64,000 bases of DNA from Frigidibacter mobilis (lineage in GTDB: Bacteria > Pseudomonadota > Alphaproteobacteria > Rhodobacterales > Rhodobacteraceae), in NCBI RefSeq assembly GCF_001620265.1, contig NZ_CP012661.1, positions 4,291,001-4,355,000 on the forward strand. The letters are read 5' to 3'. Of this stretch, positions 1 to 8,828 are shown in pieces. How positions within the stretch are numbered: position 1 is the first letter of the stretch; every line of letters starts with the position of its first letter. Below the pieces are notes generated by a model. The model searched no databases. It saw only the letters and a program-made list of their open reading frames with translations, and was not told where the DNA came from. A program made the translations under genes and the position numbers.

Positions 1-917
1 CGCCTGGTGTTGTAGTGCCGTCGCCAGCTCTCGATGACGATCTTCGCCTCGGCGAGGCTGTAGAAGATTTCGCCGTTCAAAAGCTCGTCACGGAGTTTGG
101 CGTTGAAGCTCTCGCAATAGCCGTTCTCCCACGGGCTGCCCGGTTCAATGAAGGCGGTCCTGGCGCCGACAGCGGCGATCCACTCCCGGACCGCCTTCGC
201 CACGAACTCGGGACCGTTGTCAGACCTCACATGGTCAGGCACGCCGCGCAGGATGAACAGGTCGGACAGGACGTCGATGACATCCGTTGACCGCAATCTG
301 CGATCGATGCGGATCGCCAGGCACTCCCGAGTGAACTCGTCAATCAGGTTAAGCATGCGGAACTTTCTCCCATCATGGGTCCGGCTTTCGACGAAGTCGT
401 AGGACCAGACGTGGTTTGGACGCTCAGGCCGCAGGCGGATGCAAGACCCGTCGTTCAACCATTGCCGTCCCCTCTTCGGCTGTTTCTGCGGGACTTTCAG
501 CCCCTCCCGCCGCCAAATCCGCTCGACCCGTTTGACGTTCACCGCCCATCCGGCCTCCCGCAGCAGGGCGGTGATCCGCCGGTAGCCGTAGCGGCCGTAC
601 TCTGAAGCGAGCGCGATGATGTCCGCGGTCAGTGCGTCTTCATCGGCCCGGCCTCGCGGCACCTTGCGCTGGGTCGAGCGGTGCTGCCCCAACACGCGGC
701 AGGCGAACCGCTCGGACACGCCGAGCTTCAGCCTGACGTGGTCGATGCAAGCGCGGCGGCGGGCGGGGCTCAGAAGTTTCCCGAGGCGGCCTCCCGAAGG
801 ATCAGCTTCTCGAGCGTCAGATCGGAGACGGCCTTCCGCAGCCGCTCGTTCTCCTTCTCCAGTTCCTTCAGGCGTTTTACCTGGTCGGTCTTCAGGCCGC
901 CGAACTCCTTCCGCCAC
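1..917 (-). CDS. IS3-family transposase OrfB (DDE catalytic part), partial
   Basis: This is the catalytic half of an IS3-family transposase, which cuts and joins the element ends. The C-terminus lies outside the window. The complete copy at 59121-60158 has 345 residues and shows the rve/DDE core: an Asp in WSYDFVESRT, an Asp in VRSDNGPEF and a Glu in ENGYCESFNAKLRDE. In this family OrfB is normally made as an OrfAB fusion by a -1 frameshift rather than from its own start, so the first codons of this open frame overlap orfA and may not be translated alone. Confidence 0.9.
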   Translation of the reverse strand, partial: MAEGVRRPEDRPGKTPEGTGEGERAAAEGRLRSDAREADPSGGRLGKLLSPARRRACIDHVRLKLGVSERFACRVLGQHRSTQRKVPRGRADEDALTADIIALASEYGRYGYRRITALLREAGWAVNVKRVERIWRREGLKVPQKQPKRGRQWLNDGSCIRLRPERPNHVWSYDFVESRTHDGRKFRMLNLIDEFTRECLAIRIDRRLRSTDVIDVLSDLFILRGVPDHVRSDNGPEFVAKAVREWIAAVGARTAFIEPGSPWENGYCESFNAKLRDELLNGEIFYSLAEAKIVIESWRRHYNTR

Positions 918-1048
918 CGATAGTAGGTGAACTGCGTCACGCCGATCGAGCGAACCGCCTCCGCCACCGAGCGGCCTTGCGATACCAACACATCGACCTG
1001 CCGGAGCTTCGAAACAATCTCTTCCGGCTTGTGCTTCTTCTGGGGCAT
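770..1048 (-). CDS. IS3-family transposase OrfA (HTH)
   Basis: A 92-residue DNA-binding subunit. It has an N-terminal helix-turn-helix (about residues 10-50, with ITQFTYYRWRKEFGG-like spacing) followed by a leucine/charged heptad stretch (about 55-80), as in OrfA proteins. A canonical slippery heptamer GGGAAAC (776-782 on the minus strand) lies two codons before its stop and would shift ribosomes into the orfB frame. It is identical in layout to the copies at 60011-60289 and 63021-63299. Confidence 0.92.
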   Translation of the reverse strand: MPQKKHKPEEIVSKLRQVDVLVSQGRSVAEAVRSIGVTQFTYYRWRKEFGGLKTDQVKRLKELEKENERLRKAVSDLTLEKLILREAASGNF

Positions 1049-1112
1049 TCCTTCGTCCTCCTCTGGCTCAAAAGCCTACTTCAGCGAGGACCACTTTTCA
1101 GGGGGCAGACCA

Positions 1113-1220
1113 GGACGGCGTGATGAAGATGTCGCCTGCCCAGTTTGCCGCCCTGTTCGAAGGGCTCGACTGGCGCCTGGTCCGCCCCGAGCGCGTTCGG
1201 CGACCGCAGCTGGCGGATAA
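1113..1220 (+). pseudogene. tnpB: IS66 TnpB, C-terminal remnant
   Basis: These are the last 35 or so codons of IS66 tnpB, matching 19706-19803 of the full copy. The 5' part was cut off by the IS3 element ending at 1112. One G is missing before the stop relative to the other copy, so the reading frame also runs past the usual stop. Confidence 0.85.
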
Positions 1221-1247
1221 GCTGCGGCAGAATGACTCGGCGACGCT

Positions 1248-2852
1248 TTGGCGATGGTGCCACCGGAGGCCATGTGCATGATCTTGGCCATGACCGACAT
1301 CGCCTTGGCCGAAGAAAACGCCCGCCTGAAGGCGCGCCTCGCGGAAACCGAGGCTGCGCTGGAAGATGCGGTCGAGGCGCAGCGGCGGTTGGAAAGTATT
1401 GTCGGCGAATTGCGTCGCGAGAAGTTCGGCCCCCGGTCGGAAAAGCTCGACCCCGAGCAGTTCAACCTGCCGCTCGAAGATGTCGAGGTTGCGCAGGGCA
1501 TCCTCGAGGCGGCTCAGGAGAGGGCACGGCGCGCGCTGAAGGGCAACAGCCCTGCCGAACGCAGCCCGAGAAATCGTAACCGTGGCCATCTTCCGAAGCA
1601 TCTGCCCGGATCGAGCGGGTCATCGAGCCCGAAAGCACGCTGTGTCCCTGTGGTTGCGGCGTGATGGCCCGGATCGGCGAAGACGTCTCAGAGCGCCTCG
1701 ATGCCGTGCCCGCACAACTGCGCGTGCTGGTCACGCGGCGCCCCAAATATGCTTGCCGACGCTGCTCCGCCGCGGTAGCTCAGGCCCATGCGCCGGAGCA
1801 CGTCGTTCCCGGTGGACTGCCCACCGAGGCACTGATCGCCCAGGTCATGGTGGCGAAGTTCGGCGACCATCTGCCGTTTTACCGGCAGGCCGAGATCTAC
1901 ACCCGACAGGGGATCACGCTCGACCGCGCCACCTTGGGAAACTGGGTCGGCCGCGCCTGCTTCCACCTGCGCCCCATCGTCGATCACCTGCGGGAAAGCC
2001 TGAAGGGCGCGGATCGGGTCTTCATGGACGAGACGAGGGCCCCGGTTCTCGATCCCGGGCGACGGAAGACGAAGACCGGTTACTTCTGGGCAATCGTCTC
2101 CGACGACCGTGGGCATGGGGCACCAGCCCGCCCGTCGTGATGTTCCACTACGCGCCGGGGCGAGGTGCCGTGCATGCGCTCCGCTTCCTTGACGGCTATC
2201 GGGCCAGTTCGTCCAATGCGATGGCTACGAGGCCTATGACAAGTTGACCAAGGTCGACCGGACCGAAGGGCCGTGGACACTTGTCCATTGCTGGACCCAT
2301 GCGCGCCGGCGGTTCGTGAAGCGGCTCGAAAAGGACGGCTCGCCGATCGCCGAAGAAGCCCTGCGCCAGATCGCCGAACTCTATGCCATAGAAAAGACAG
2401 TGCGCGGCGCGGCTCCCGACGTCCGTCTCGCGATCAGGCGCCAGCTCTCGGCGCCCATCGTGGCCGCCTTCCGGCCCTGGCTCGAGGCGCAGCTCTCTCG
2501 CATCCCCAAATCTTCGAAGCTCGCCGAAGACATCCGCTATACCCTCGCGCGATGGCCGGGCCTCACCCGGTTCCTCGAGGATGGACGCCTCGAGCTGGAC
2601 ACCAATCCTGTCGAAAACCAGATCAGGAAGATCGCGCTGACGCGGAAGAACGCTCTCTTTGCCGGGCACGAGGTCGGGACGGAAAACTGGGCCATGCTCG
2701 CCAGCCTCATCGCCAACTGCAAGATGAGCGACGTCGATCCGGTCCGCTACCTCGCAGAGACCCTGCGCGCCTTGCTCGACGGGCACCCAAAGAGCCGCAT
2801 CGACGAACTCATGCCCTGGAACTTCGCGCCCGCGTCAAGCCTGGCCGCGTAG
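1248..2852 (+). pseudogene. tnpC: IS66 transposase TnpC, frameshifted copy
   Basis: The main IS66 transposase. It has an N-terminal coiled coil (residues about 15-60), a zinc-binding domain with CPCGCG and CRRC motifs, then a DDE domain with FMDETRAPVLD, CDGYEAY and NPVENQIRK. The frame breaks three times: near 1605 (C run), 2117 (G run) and 2203 (G run). Each site has one base fewer than the matching run in the copy at 19831-24100. Restoring them gives 536 codons, the same as the other copy once its IS21 is removed. The start is uncertain; the open frame begins with TTG at 1248 and several ATGs follow. Confidence 0.85.
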
Positions 2853-2872
2853 GGCCACAGCAAAGCGCTTAC

Positions 2873-3521
2873 CATGATCAGTGGACGCCATGTGGAACAT
2901 AGGTGCCCAGGCGATGAACCCGTCGCCGGGATCCAGCGCCAGCTGCGCCGCAAAAACCATGGATCGGGCAATATGCGCGCGGTGGCTGATAAGCGCCCCC
3001 TTAGGCAGGCCCGTGGTCCCCGAGGTATAAAGGATCGTCAGACCAGCTTCTGGTTCGTCGACCATGGTTCCGGTGCGCGGGTCCGGCTCGACCCCGGCAA
3101 TGGCCGTTTCCAGGCCTGGCCCGACGGCTAGACAGGGTGTCGCCGCGACGGCGCGATACGCTTCTGAAAGTTCCGGTTCGACAACCGCGAGCACCGGCTC
3201 GACCAGATCGATGCAGTGCCACAGTTCATCGGGGGCAAACCGCCAGTTCAGACAGGCAACGATCGCGCCGATTCCCGCTGCGGCCAGTTCGACCTCCAGG
3301 TATTCAGAGCGGTTGTGCGCCAGGATCGCAATCCTGTCGCCCGGTGCAACGCCCCTGGCCAGAAAGACGGTAGCCAGACGATTGACCCGCTCCAGCAGTT
3401 CTGCATAAGTCAGTTTCCTGCTGCCGTCCTCGATGGCGAGGGCGCGGGCGCAGTCATGTGCGCTGGTTCGAAAGATCGAATACAGATCAGCGCGCCCCGC
3501 GCGGATGACGTCGGTCAGCAT
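2873..3521 (-). pseudogene. AMP-dependent acyl-CoA synthetase, N-terminal fragment
   Basis: The N-terminal 215 or so residues of an ANL-family acid:CoA ligase, which would adenylate a carboxylic acid and transfer it to CoA. The phosphate-binding A3 motif LYTSGTTGLPKG is present near residue 168. The fragment stops at 2873, where IS66 sequence begins, so the C-terminal adenylate- and lysine-bearing domains are missing and the last residues of the open frame come from the IS. Its start lies 26 bp after the fadH stop, so the two formed an operon. Without the rest it should be inactive. Confidence 0.88.
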
Positions 3522-3547
3522 AGTTTCCCCCTTGCCCGAGCTTCGGT

Positions 3548-5590
3548 TCAGAGATCCTGCGCCAGGCGCACGCCTTCATCAATGGCGCGCAGCGCATCCA
3601 GTTCGGCGGCCTCCTTTGCCCCGCCGATCATCGTAACCGGGACGCTGCGCGCGGCAAGCTCTTGGGCCAGGACCCGTTCCGGTTCCTGACCGGTGCACAG
3701 CACAATTGTATCGGCTGCGATGACCTTTGGCATTCCGTCCGCGACGATATGCAGCCCCGCATCGTCGATATGTTCATAGGTCACGCCGCCCATTGCCTCG
3801 ACCCCATGTTTGCGCAGCGCGTTGCGCAGGATCCACCCTGTCGAAACACCAAGCCCCGCCCCCGGTTTAGCGGTCTTGCGCTGCAGCATGACGACCTTGC
3901 GGCGCGACGGCTTCGGTGCCAGAGGGTCGCCCGCCAGGGCACCTGAGGAGACAAATTCGGGGTCCACAGCCCAGGTTTCGCAAAAGACGTCGGAATTGGC
4001 GGTCTCGGCGGGTTTGGTCACTAGGAACTCGGCCACATCATGACCGATGCCCCCCGCCCCCATCACCACGACACGGTCGCCCGCCTCGCGGTCACCGGAC
4101 AGAATTTCGGCGTAGGTCGCGACGCTGGGATGGTCGATACCCGGCAGGTCGGGAATGCGCGGCGTGACCCCGGTGGCGATGACCACATGGTCAAATCCCT
4201 CAAGATCGCTCGCCGCTGCCCGCTGTCCCAGACGCTGCGTGACCCCGTGTTTCTGCATCTGACCGGCATAATACCGCAGGGTTTCGTCGAATTCGTCCTT
4301 GCCTGGTGCGGCGCGGGCCAGATTCAGCTGACCGCCCAATTTGTCCTGCGCTTCGAACAGGGTGACATCGTGGCCCAGCCGCGCCGCCTCGGCGGCTGTG
4401 GCCATGCCCGCGGCACCACCGCCAACGACGGCCACTTTCTTTGGCGTGTCGGTTGGCGTATCCCGGAATTCCGTTTCACGCCCGGCCCTTGGATTGACCA
4501 GACATCCGACCGGACGATCCGAAAAGATGAAATCCAGACAGGCCTGGTTGCAGGCGATGCAAGTGTTGATTTCGTCCGAGCGGCCCTCGCGCGTCTTTTT
4601 CACGAAATGCGGATCAGCAAGAAACGGTCGCGCCATCGAGATCATGTCCGCATCGCCAGAGGCAAGTATGTCTTCTGCAAGCTGGGGCGTGTTGATCCGG
4701 TTTGAGGCGACCACAGGGATCGACACGGCCGCTTTCACGTTGGCTGCCGCCTTGCGCCAGGCACCGCGGGGCACCGGGTAGGCGATCGTCGGCACGCGGG
4801 CCTCATGCCAGCCGATGCCGGTGTTCAGGATATCCGCACCCGCAGCCTCGATCTTGCGGGCCAGTGCGGCAATTTCATCGGCGGGCGCGCCGCCCTCGAC
4901 CAGATCGGCCGCCGAAATCCGGTAGATGACCAGAAACTCGGGGCCGCAACGTTCGCGCACCGCGCGCACGATCTCGACCGGGAATCGGTGGCGGTTCGCG
5001 GCGCTGCCGCCCCAGTCGTCTTGGCGCTTGTTGGTATGGGTGACGGTGAATTCGTTGATCAGGTATCCCTCGGACCCCATGATCTCGACGCCATCAAAGC
5101 CTGCGGCCTGCGCATTGGCGGCCGCCACGGCAAAATCCTCGATGGTACGGAGAATGTCGGCTTCGGTCATTTCACGCGGGATGAAACGGTTGATCGGAGC
5201 GCGGATCGGCGACGGGGCGACACAGCCTTCGATCTTGGCATAGCGCCCGGCGTGGAGGAGTTGCGCGCAGATCAGGCTGCCTTCGGCCTGCACCGCCTCG
5301 CAGATCGGGCGCAGGTCAAGCGCTTCTTCCGGGTCATCGATTCTCGGACCTTCTGGATCGAATATGCCCTCGGCATTGGGCGAAAACCCGCCGGTGACCA
5401 GAATCGCCGCCTCCCCCCGCGCCCGCTCAGAGTAAAAAGCGGCCTGTTTGGCTATGCCGTCAGGCTCGGTTTCCAACCGCGTGTGCATCGACCCCATGAT
5501 GACACGATTTCGCAATGTATGCCGGCCTGCGCGGATGGGCGAGAGCATGGTCCCAAAGCTCTCCGTTGGCTTATTTTCCACTGTGGGCAT
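3548..5590 (-). CDS. fadH: 2,4-dienoyl-CoA reductase (FadH-type, FMN/FAD/4Fe-4S)
   Basis: A protein of about 680 residues with the FadH layout. An old-yellow-enzyme TIM barrel (residues about 10-330) is followed by a 4Fe-4S cluster motif CIACNQACLDF...GCLVNP (about 335-360), then two nucleotide-binding folds with VAVVGGGAAGMA (about 380) and VVVMGAGGIGHDVAEFL (about 510). In this family NADPH electrons pass through FAD and the cluster to FMN, reducing 2,4-dienoyl-CoA formed when unsaturated acyl chains are oxidised. I chose ATG 5590; an in-frame extension to 5626 runs into the divergent promoter. A related flavoprotein with another enoate substrate is possible. Confidence 0.82.
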   Translation of the reverse strand: MPTVENKPTESFGTMLSPIRAGRHTLRNRVIMGSMHTRLETEPDGIAKQAAFYSERARGEAAILVTGGFSPNAEGIFDPEGPRIDDPEEALDLRPICEAVQAEGSLICAQLLHAGRYAKIEGCVAPSPIRAPINRFIPREMTEADILRTIEDFAVAAANAQAAGFDGVEIMGSEGYLINEFTVTHTNKRQDDWGGSAANRHRFPVEIVRAVRERCGPEFLVIYRISAADLVEGGAPADEIAALARKIEAAGADILNTGIGWHEARVPTIAYPVPRGAWRKAAANVKAAVSIPVVASNRINTPQLAEDILASGDADMISMARPFLADPHFVKKTREGRSDEINTCIACNQACLDFIFSDRPVGCLVNPRAGRETEFRDTPTDTPKKVAVVGGGAAGMATAAEAARLGHDVTLFEAQDKLGGQLNLARAAPGKDEFDETLRYYAGQMQKHGVTQRLGQRAAASDLEGFDHVVIATGVTPRIPDLPGIDHPSVATYAEILSGDREAGDRVVVMGAGGIGHDVAEFLVTKPAETANSDVFCETWAVDPEFVSSGALAGDPLAPKPSRRKVVMLQRKTAKPGAGLGVSTGWILRNALRKHGVEAMGGVTYEHIDDAGLHIVADGMPKVIAADTIVLCTGQEPERVLAQELAARSVPVTMIGGAKEAAELDALRAIDEGVRLAQDL

Positions 5591-5618
5591 CCTCCTCAAA
5601 ACTACGCTTGATCTGCAT

Positions 5619-5634
5619 TCTAACATTTGTTAGA
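5619..5634. promoter_or_regulatory. Palindromic operator between fadH and the acyl-CoA cluster
   Basis: A perfect 7-bp inverted repeat, TCTAACA-TT-TGTTAGA, sits in the 84-bp divergent gap between the fadH start (5590) and the dehydrogenase start (5675). This size and symmetry suit a TetR- or MarR-type repressor dimer controlling both directions. No regulator gene for it lies in the window. Confidence 0.6.
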
Positions 5635-5674
5635 TTTTTGGAAAGAAGATTTTCGCTCATGGGGAGGAGCACCG

Positions 5675-6856
5675 GTGCAATTCCAGCCTACAGACGATCA
5701 AAAAGCGTTTCGCGAAACCGCAAAGCGCTTCGCAACTGAAAAGCTAGCGCCCACATATCAAGAACGCGCCAGCGGCCATACATTCGACCGTGCGCTGATC
5801 AAGGAGATGGGCGCACTGGGGCTGATCGGGGCCGATCTGCCCGAGGAATTCGGGGGACTCGGCGAAAGCTCTGTCACGTCAGGGCTGATCGTCGAAGAGA
5901 TCGCCTATGCCGATTTCAACGCAAGTTATGTGCAGCTTCTGGGCTCTCTCATGGGCGGAATGGTTGCCAAACATGCCTCCAAGGACATCGCGTCGGAATG
6001 GGTGCCCAAGGTTGTTTCGGGTGATGCTGTCATTGGCTTGGGCCTGACAGAGCCGCGCGGCGGTTCGGATGCGGCGAACCTGATTCTGAGGGCCGAGAAA
6101 TCCGGCAACGGCTGGCGGCTGAACGGTGAAAAGACATCCATGAGTTTTGCCAGTCAGGCGGATGCGGCGGTCGTCTTTGCACGTACCGGCGATCCTGACG
6201 GCGGCTCACGCGGGGTCAGCGCCTTTTTCGTCGATCTGAACCAGGAAGGCATCAAGCGCACCCATTTTGACGACATCGGCACCAAGCCTGTCGGGCGCGG
6301 GTCGGTGTTCTTTGACGATGTTTTCGTGCCGGCCGAAAATATGATGGCGGAACAGGACCGTGCCTTTGGCACGATCATGGCGGGCTTCGACTATTCCCGC
6401 GCACTGATCGGGCTGGAGTGCCTGGGGGCCGCGCAAGCGTCGGTGGATGAAACCTGGGCCTACGTTCAGGAGCGCGAGGCATTCGGAGCCCCGATCGTGC
6501 AGTATCAGGGTGTCAGCTTTCCCTTGGCCGAGGCCGAGACACAACTGACCATGATGCGCCAGCTTTGCTATTACACGCTGGACCTGCGCGACCGTGGCCT
6601 GCCCCACACCTCTCAGGCCGCCATGTGCAAATGGTACCTGCCCAAAACCGCCTGCGAGATCCTGCACCAGTGCCTGATCCTGCACGGACATTACGGTTAC
6701 ACCACCGACCTGCCCCACCACCAGCGCTACAACGATGTGCTCGGCCTGCAGATCGGTGACGGCACCGCGCAGATCCAGAAGCTGGTGATCGCCCGCGAGA
6801 AGGTCGGTCGCATGGCGCTGCAGTATGACAAGAAGGCGAAGGGAGCCTCGAAATGA
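5675..6856 (+). CDS. Acyl-CoA dehydrogenase (cyclohexanecarboxyl-CoA dehydrogenase-like)
   Basis: A 393-residue FAD-dependent acyl-CoA dehydrogenase that introduces an alpha,beta double bond into an acyl-CoA, passing electrons to ETF. The N-terminal helical domain, the middle FAD-binding strand region (GLTEPRGGSDAANL, about residue 125) and the C-terminal helical domain ending in IGDGTAQIQKLVIARE are all present. The GTG start at 5675 is favoured because GGGGAGGAG lies 6-14 bases upstream; an in-frame TTG at 5627 would place the start inside the operator. First gene of the rightward operon, overlapping the crotonase by 4 bp. The resemblance to alicyclic-acid dehydrogenases is an impression from the C-terminal motif, not a proven substrate. 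Confidence 0.85.
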   Translation: MQFQPTDDQKAFRETAKRFATEKLAPTYQERASGHTFDRALIKEMGALGLIGADLPEEFGGLGESSVTSGLIVEEIAYADFNASYVQLLGSLMGGMVAKHASKDIASEWVPKVVSGDAVIGLGLTEPRGGSDAANLILRAEKSGNGWRLNGEKTSMSFASQADAAVVFARTGDPDGGSRGVSAFFVDLNQEGIKRTHFDDIGTKPVGRGSVFFDDVFVPAENMMAEQDRAFGTIMAGFDYSRALIGLECLGAAQASVDETWAYVQEREAFGAPIVQYQGVSFPLAEAETQLTMMRQLCYYTLDLRDRGLPHTSQAAMCKWYLPKTACEILHQCLILHGHYGYTTDLPHHQRYNDVLGLQIGDGTAQIQKLVIAREKVGRMALQYDKKAKGASK

Positions 6857-7632
6857 GCGACCCCATCCTCGTCACTTCCGAGGGCAACACCGGCATCATC
6901 GAACTGGCCCGCCCCGAGAAATTCAATTGCCTGTCACTTGAGGTGCATGAGCGTATTTCTGTCGCGCGTGCGGAATTCGAGGCGAACCCCGCTATTCGGG
7001 CGATCCTCATCCGGGCGCAGGGCAAGCACTTTTGCACCGGCGCCGATCTGGTGGAAGTGAAAGGTAAATTGAACGATCCCGCCGCGCTGGACCATTTCAT
7101 CGCCTTAGGCATGAACAACCTGCGTGCGCTCGAAACCTCCTCCCTCCCTGTCGTGGTGGCAGTGCAGGGGTTGTGTCTGGCCGGCGGGATCGAACTGATG
7201 CTGGCATGCGATGTATGTTTCGCGGCCGAAAGCGCCCAGTTTGGCGATCAGCACGCGCAATTCGGGCTGATTCCCGGTTGGGGTGGCTCGCAGCGGCTGA
7301 CACGGCTGATGGGGCTGCGCAGGGCGCTCGACCTGATGTTCTCGGCCCGCTGGCTCAAGTCGGACGAGGCCAAAGAGGCCGGATTGGTCAACTACATCGT
7401 GCCGGATGCGGACCTGTACAAGTCCGCGCTGGAATACTGCGAGAAAATCGCCACCCGTTCACGTCCCGGCATCGCCGAGATGAAGCGGTTGGCGCGCGAA
7501 GGCGCGGACCTTGGTATCGACCAGCAGATGCGGCTTGAGCGCGACGCCGCGGTGCGTGCACTGCCCAGCGATGATGTGGCCGAGGGCCTCGACGCATTCG
7601 AGAACCGGCGCGCCCCCAGATTCAAGGCCTGA
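6853..7632 (+). CDS. Enoyl-CoA hydratase/isomerase (crotonase) family protein
   Basis: A 259-residue crotonase-fold protein. The oxyanion-hole segments are present (FCTGADL at about residue 58 and CLAGGIELMLACD at about 113). The usual catalytic Glu in the F-x-x-PE-x-x-x-G segment is not: the protein reads FGDQHAQFGLIPG, putting His at that place, and the second Glu appears as Asp in RRALDLMF. It may therefore be an atypical hydratase, an isomerase, or an enzyme acting on an unusual enoyl-CoA. It is coupled by ATGA to the upstream dehydrogenase and followed 9 bp later by another. Confidence 0.85.
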   Translation: MSDPILVTSEGNTGIIELARPEKFNCLSLEVHERISVARAEFEANPAIRAILIRAQGKHFCTGADLVEVKGKLNDPAALDHFIALGMNNLRALETSSLPVVVAVQGLCLAGGIELMLACDVCFAAESAQFGDQHAQFGLIPGWGGSQRLTRLMGLRRALDLMFSARWLKSDEAKEAGLVNYIVPDADLYKSALEYCEKIATRSRPGIAEMKRLAREGADLGIDQQMRLERDAAVRALPSDDVAEGLDAFENRRAPRFKA

Positions 7633-7641
7633 GGACAGAAC

Positions 7642-8802
7642 ATGGATTTCACTTTGAACGACGAACAACGCCAGATTTACGAGTATGGCGGCCAGCTGGC
7701 GCAGAAGTTCGACAACGATTACTGGCTGAGACACGCGCGCAAGCACGAGTTTCCGCACGAAATGTTCCGCCAGATCGCCGATGACGGCTTCCTCGGCATC
7801 ATGGTGCCCGAGGAATATGGCGGCGCGGGCCTTGGCATGACCGAAATGGCCCTGTTCATGGAAGGCACCGCCAATCACGGCATTCCGCTTTTGATGATGG
7901 TGGTCGGGCCGACCATGTCGCTGGCCCATATCGCCAGCCACGGGAGCGAATTCCACAAGAAAGAGTTGCTGCCGGCCGCCTGCCGCGGTGATATCCAGTT
8001 CTGTTTCGCGATCACCGAACCGGGGGCCGGGTCGAACACGATGAAGGCCACTACGCTGGCCAAGCGTCGGGGCAACCGGTTCAGCCTGTCGGGCGAAAAG
8101 ACCTTCATCACCGGGGCCGAAGTGGCCGACTACTGCCTCGTGGTGGCGCGGACCAGGCCGCATACCGAGGTCAGCCGCAAGACCGACGGCTTTACCCTGT
8201 TCGCCGTGGATCTGAAGAAAAAAGGCGTCGACAAGCAGCGGGTGAAGATCTCGATCCCCCTGCCCGAGGAACAGTGGACCCTGTTCTTCGACGAGGTGGA
8301 TCTCGGCCCCGAGGATGTGGTCGGCGAGGTGGACGAAGGGTTCTCGATCCTGTTCGACAGCCTCAACCCCGAGCGTATCATCCTGGCCGCCCTGTGCTGC
8401 GGCATCGGCCGGTTCGCCCTGAACAAGGGCGTGGCCTATGCCTCCGAGCGCAATGTGTTCGGCCAACCCATCGGTGCGCACCAGGGCGTGCAGCACCCGA
8501 TGGCCAAGGCGCACACAGCGGTCGAGATGGCCAGTCTGATGACCCGTCGCGCGGCATGGGAGTTTGACAACAAACTGCCGGCAGGGGCGTCGTCAAACAT
8601 GGCAAAATACGCCGCCGCCGAAGCCGGGATCGAAGCGGTGGACGCCGCGCTGCAGGCGCATGGCGGATCGGGCTTCACCGAGGATACGGGGCTTTACGAG
8701 ATGTACCCGCTGGTGCGCTTGTTGCGCACGGCGCCCGTGAACCGCGAGCTGTGCCTCAGCTTCATCGGCGAAAAGGTCATGGGTCTGCCGCGGTCTTATT
8801 GA
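7642..8802 (+). CDS. Acyl-CoA dehydrogenase
   Basis: A 386-residue FAD-dependent acyl-CoA dehydrogenase. It has the FAD-binding middle-domain motif CFAITEPGAGSNTMK (about residue 117) and GEKTFITGAEVADY (about 150), and a C-terminal domain with HGGSGFTEDTGLYEMYP and RTAPVNRELCLSFIGEKVMGLPRSY. Members of this family oxidise acyl-CoA to 2-enoyl-CoA. The C-terminus closely resembles that of the dehydrogenase at 16530, so the two probably descend from one ancestor. The ATG at 7642 follows AGGACAGAAC. Confidence 0.88.
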   Translation: MDFTLNDEQRQIYEYGGQLAQKFDNDYWLRHARKHEFPHEMFRQIADDGFLGIMVPEEYGGAGLGMTEMALFMEGTANHGIPLLMMVVGPTMSLAHIASHGSEFHKKELLPAACRGDIQFCFAITEPGAGSNTMKATTLAKRRGNRFSLSGEKTFITGAEVADYCLVVARTRPHTEVSRKTDGFTLFAVDLKKKGVDKQRVKISIPLPEEQWTLFFDEVDLGPEDVVGEVDEGFSILFDSLNPERIILAALCCGIGRFALNKGVAYASERNVFGQPIGAHQGVQHPMAKAHTAVEMASLMTRRAAWEFDNKLPAGASSNMAKYAAAEAGIEAVDAALQAHGGSGFTEDTGLYEMYPLVRLLRTAPVNRELCLSFIGEKVMGLPRSY

Positions 8803-8828
8803 TCGCTCTGCCCGACATGGAGAACGAC

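Larger units (their letters stand above)
1..1112 (-). mobile_element. IS3-family insertion sequence, copy 1 (cut by window start)
   Basis: This segment repeats 59242-60353 in the same orientation. Comparing the three copies in the window puts its outer end at 1112, where the terminus read inwards is TGGTCTGCCCCCTGAAAAG. The other end lies outside the window. It carries overlapping orfA and orfB on the minus strand. Beyond 1112 the sequence is the 3' part of an IS66 tnpB, so the element landed inside an older IS66 copy. Confidence 0.92.
1113..2872 (+). mobile_element. IS66-family element (type A), 3' part
   Basis: This is the 3' portion of the same IS66 found at 18927-24120. It holds the end of tnpB and all of tnpC, and it ends at 2872 with the inverted repeat AAAGCGCTTAC. 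Its 5' part is separated off by IS3 copy 1. Immediately after it, at 2873, lies the interior of an AMP-ligase gene, so this element truncated that gene. With the copy at 18927 it brackets the catabolic cluster in direct orientation. Confidence 0.9.
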
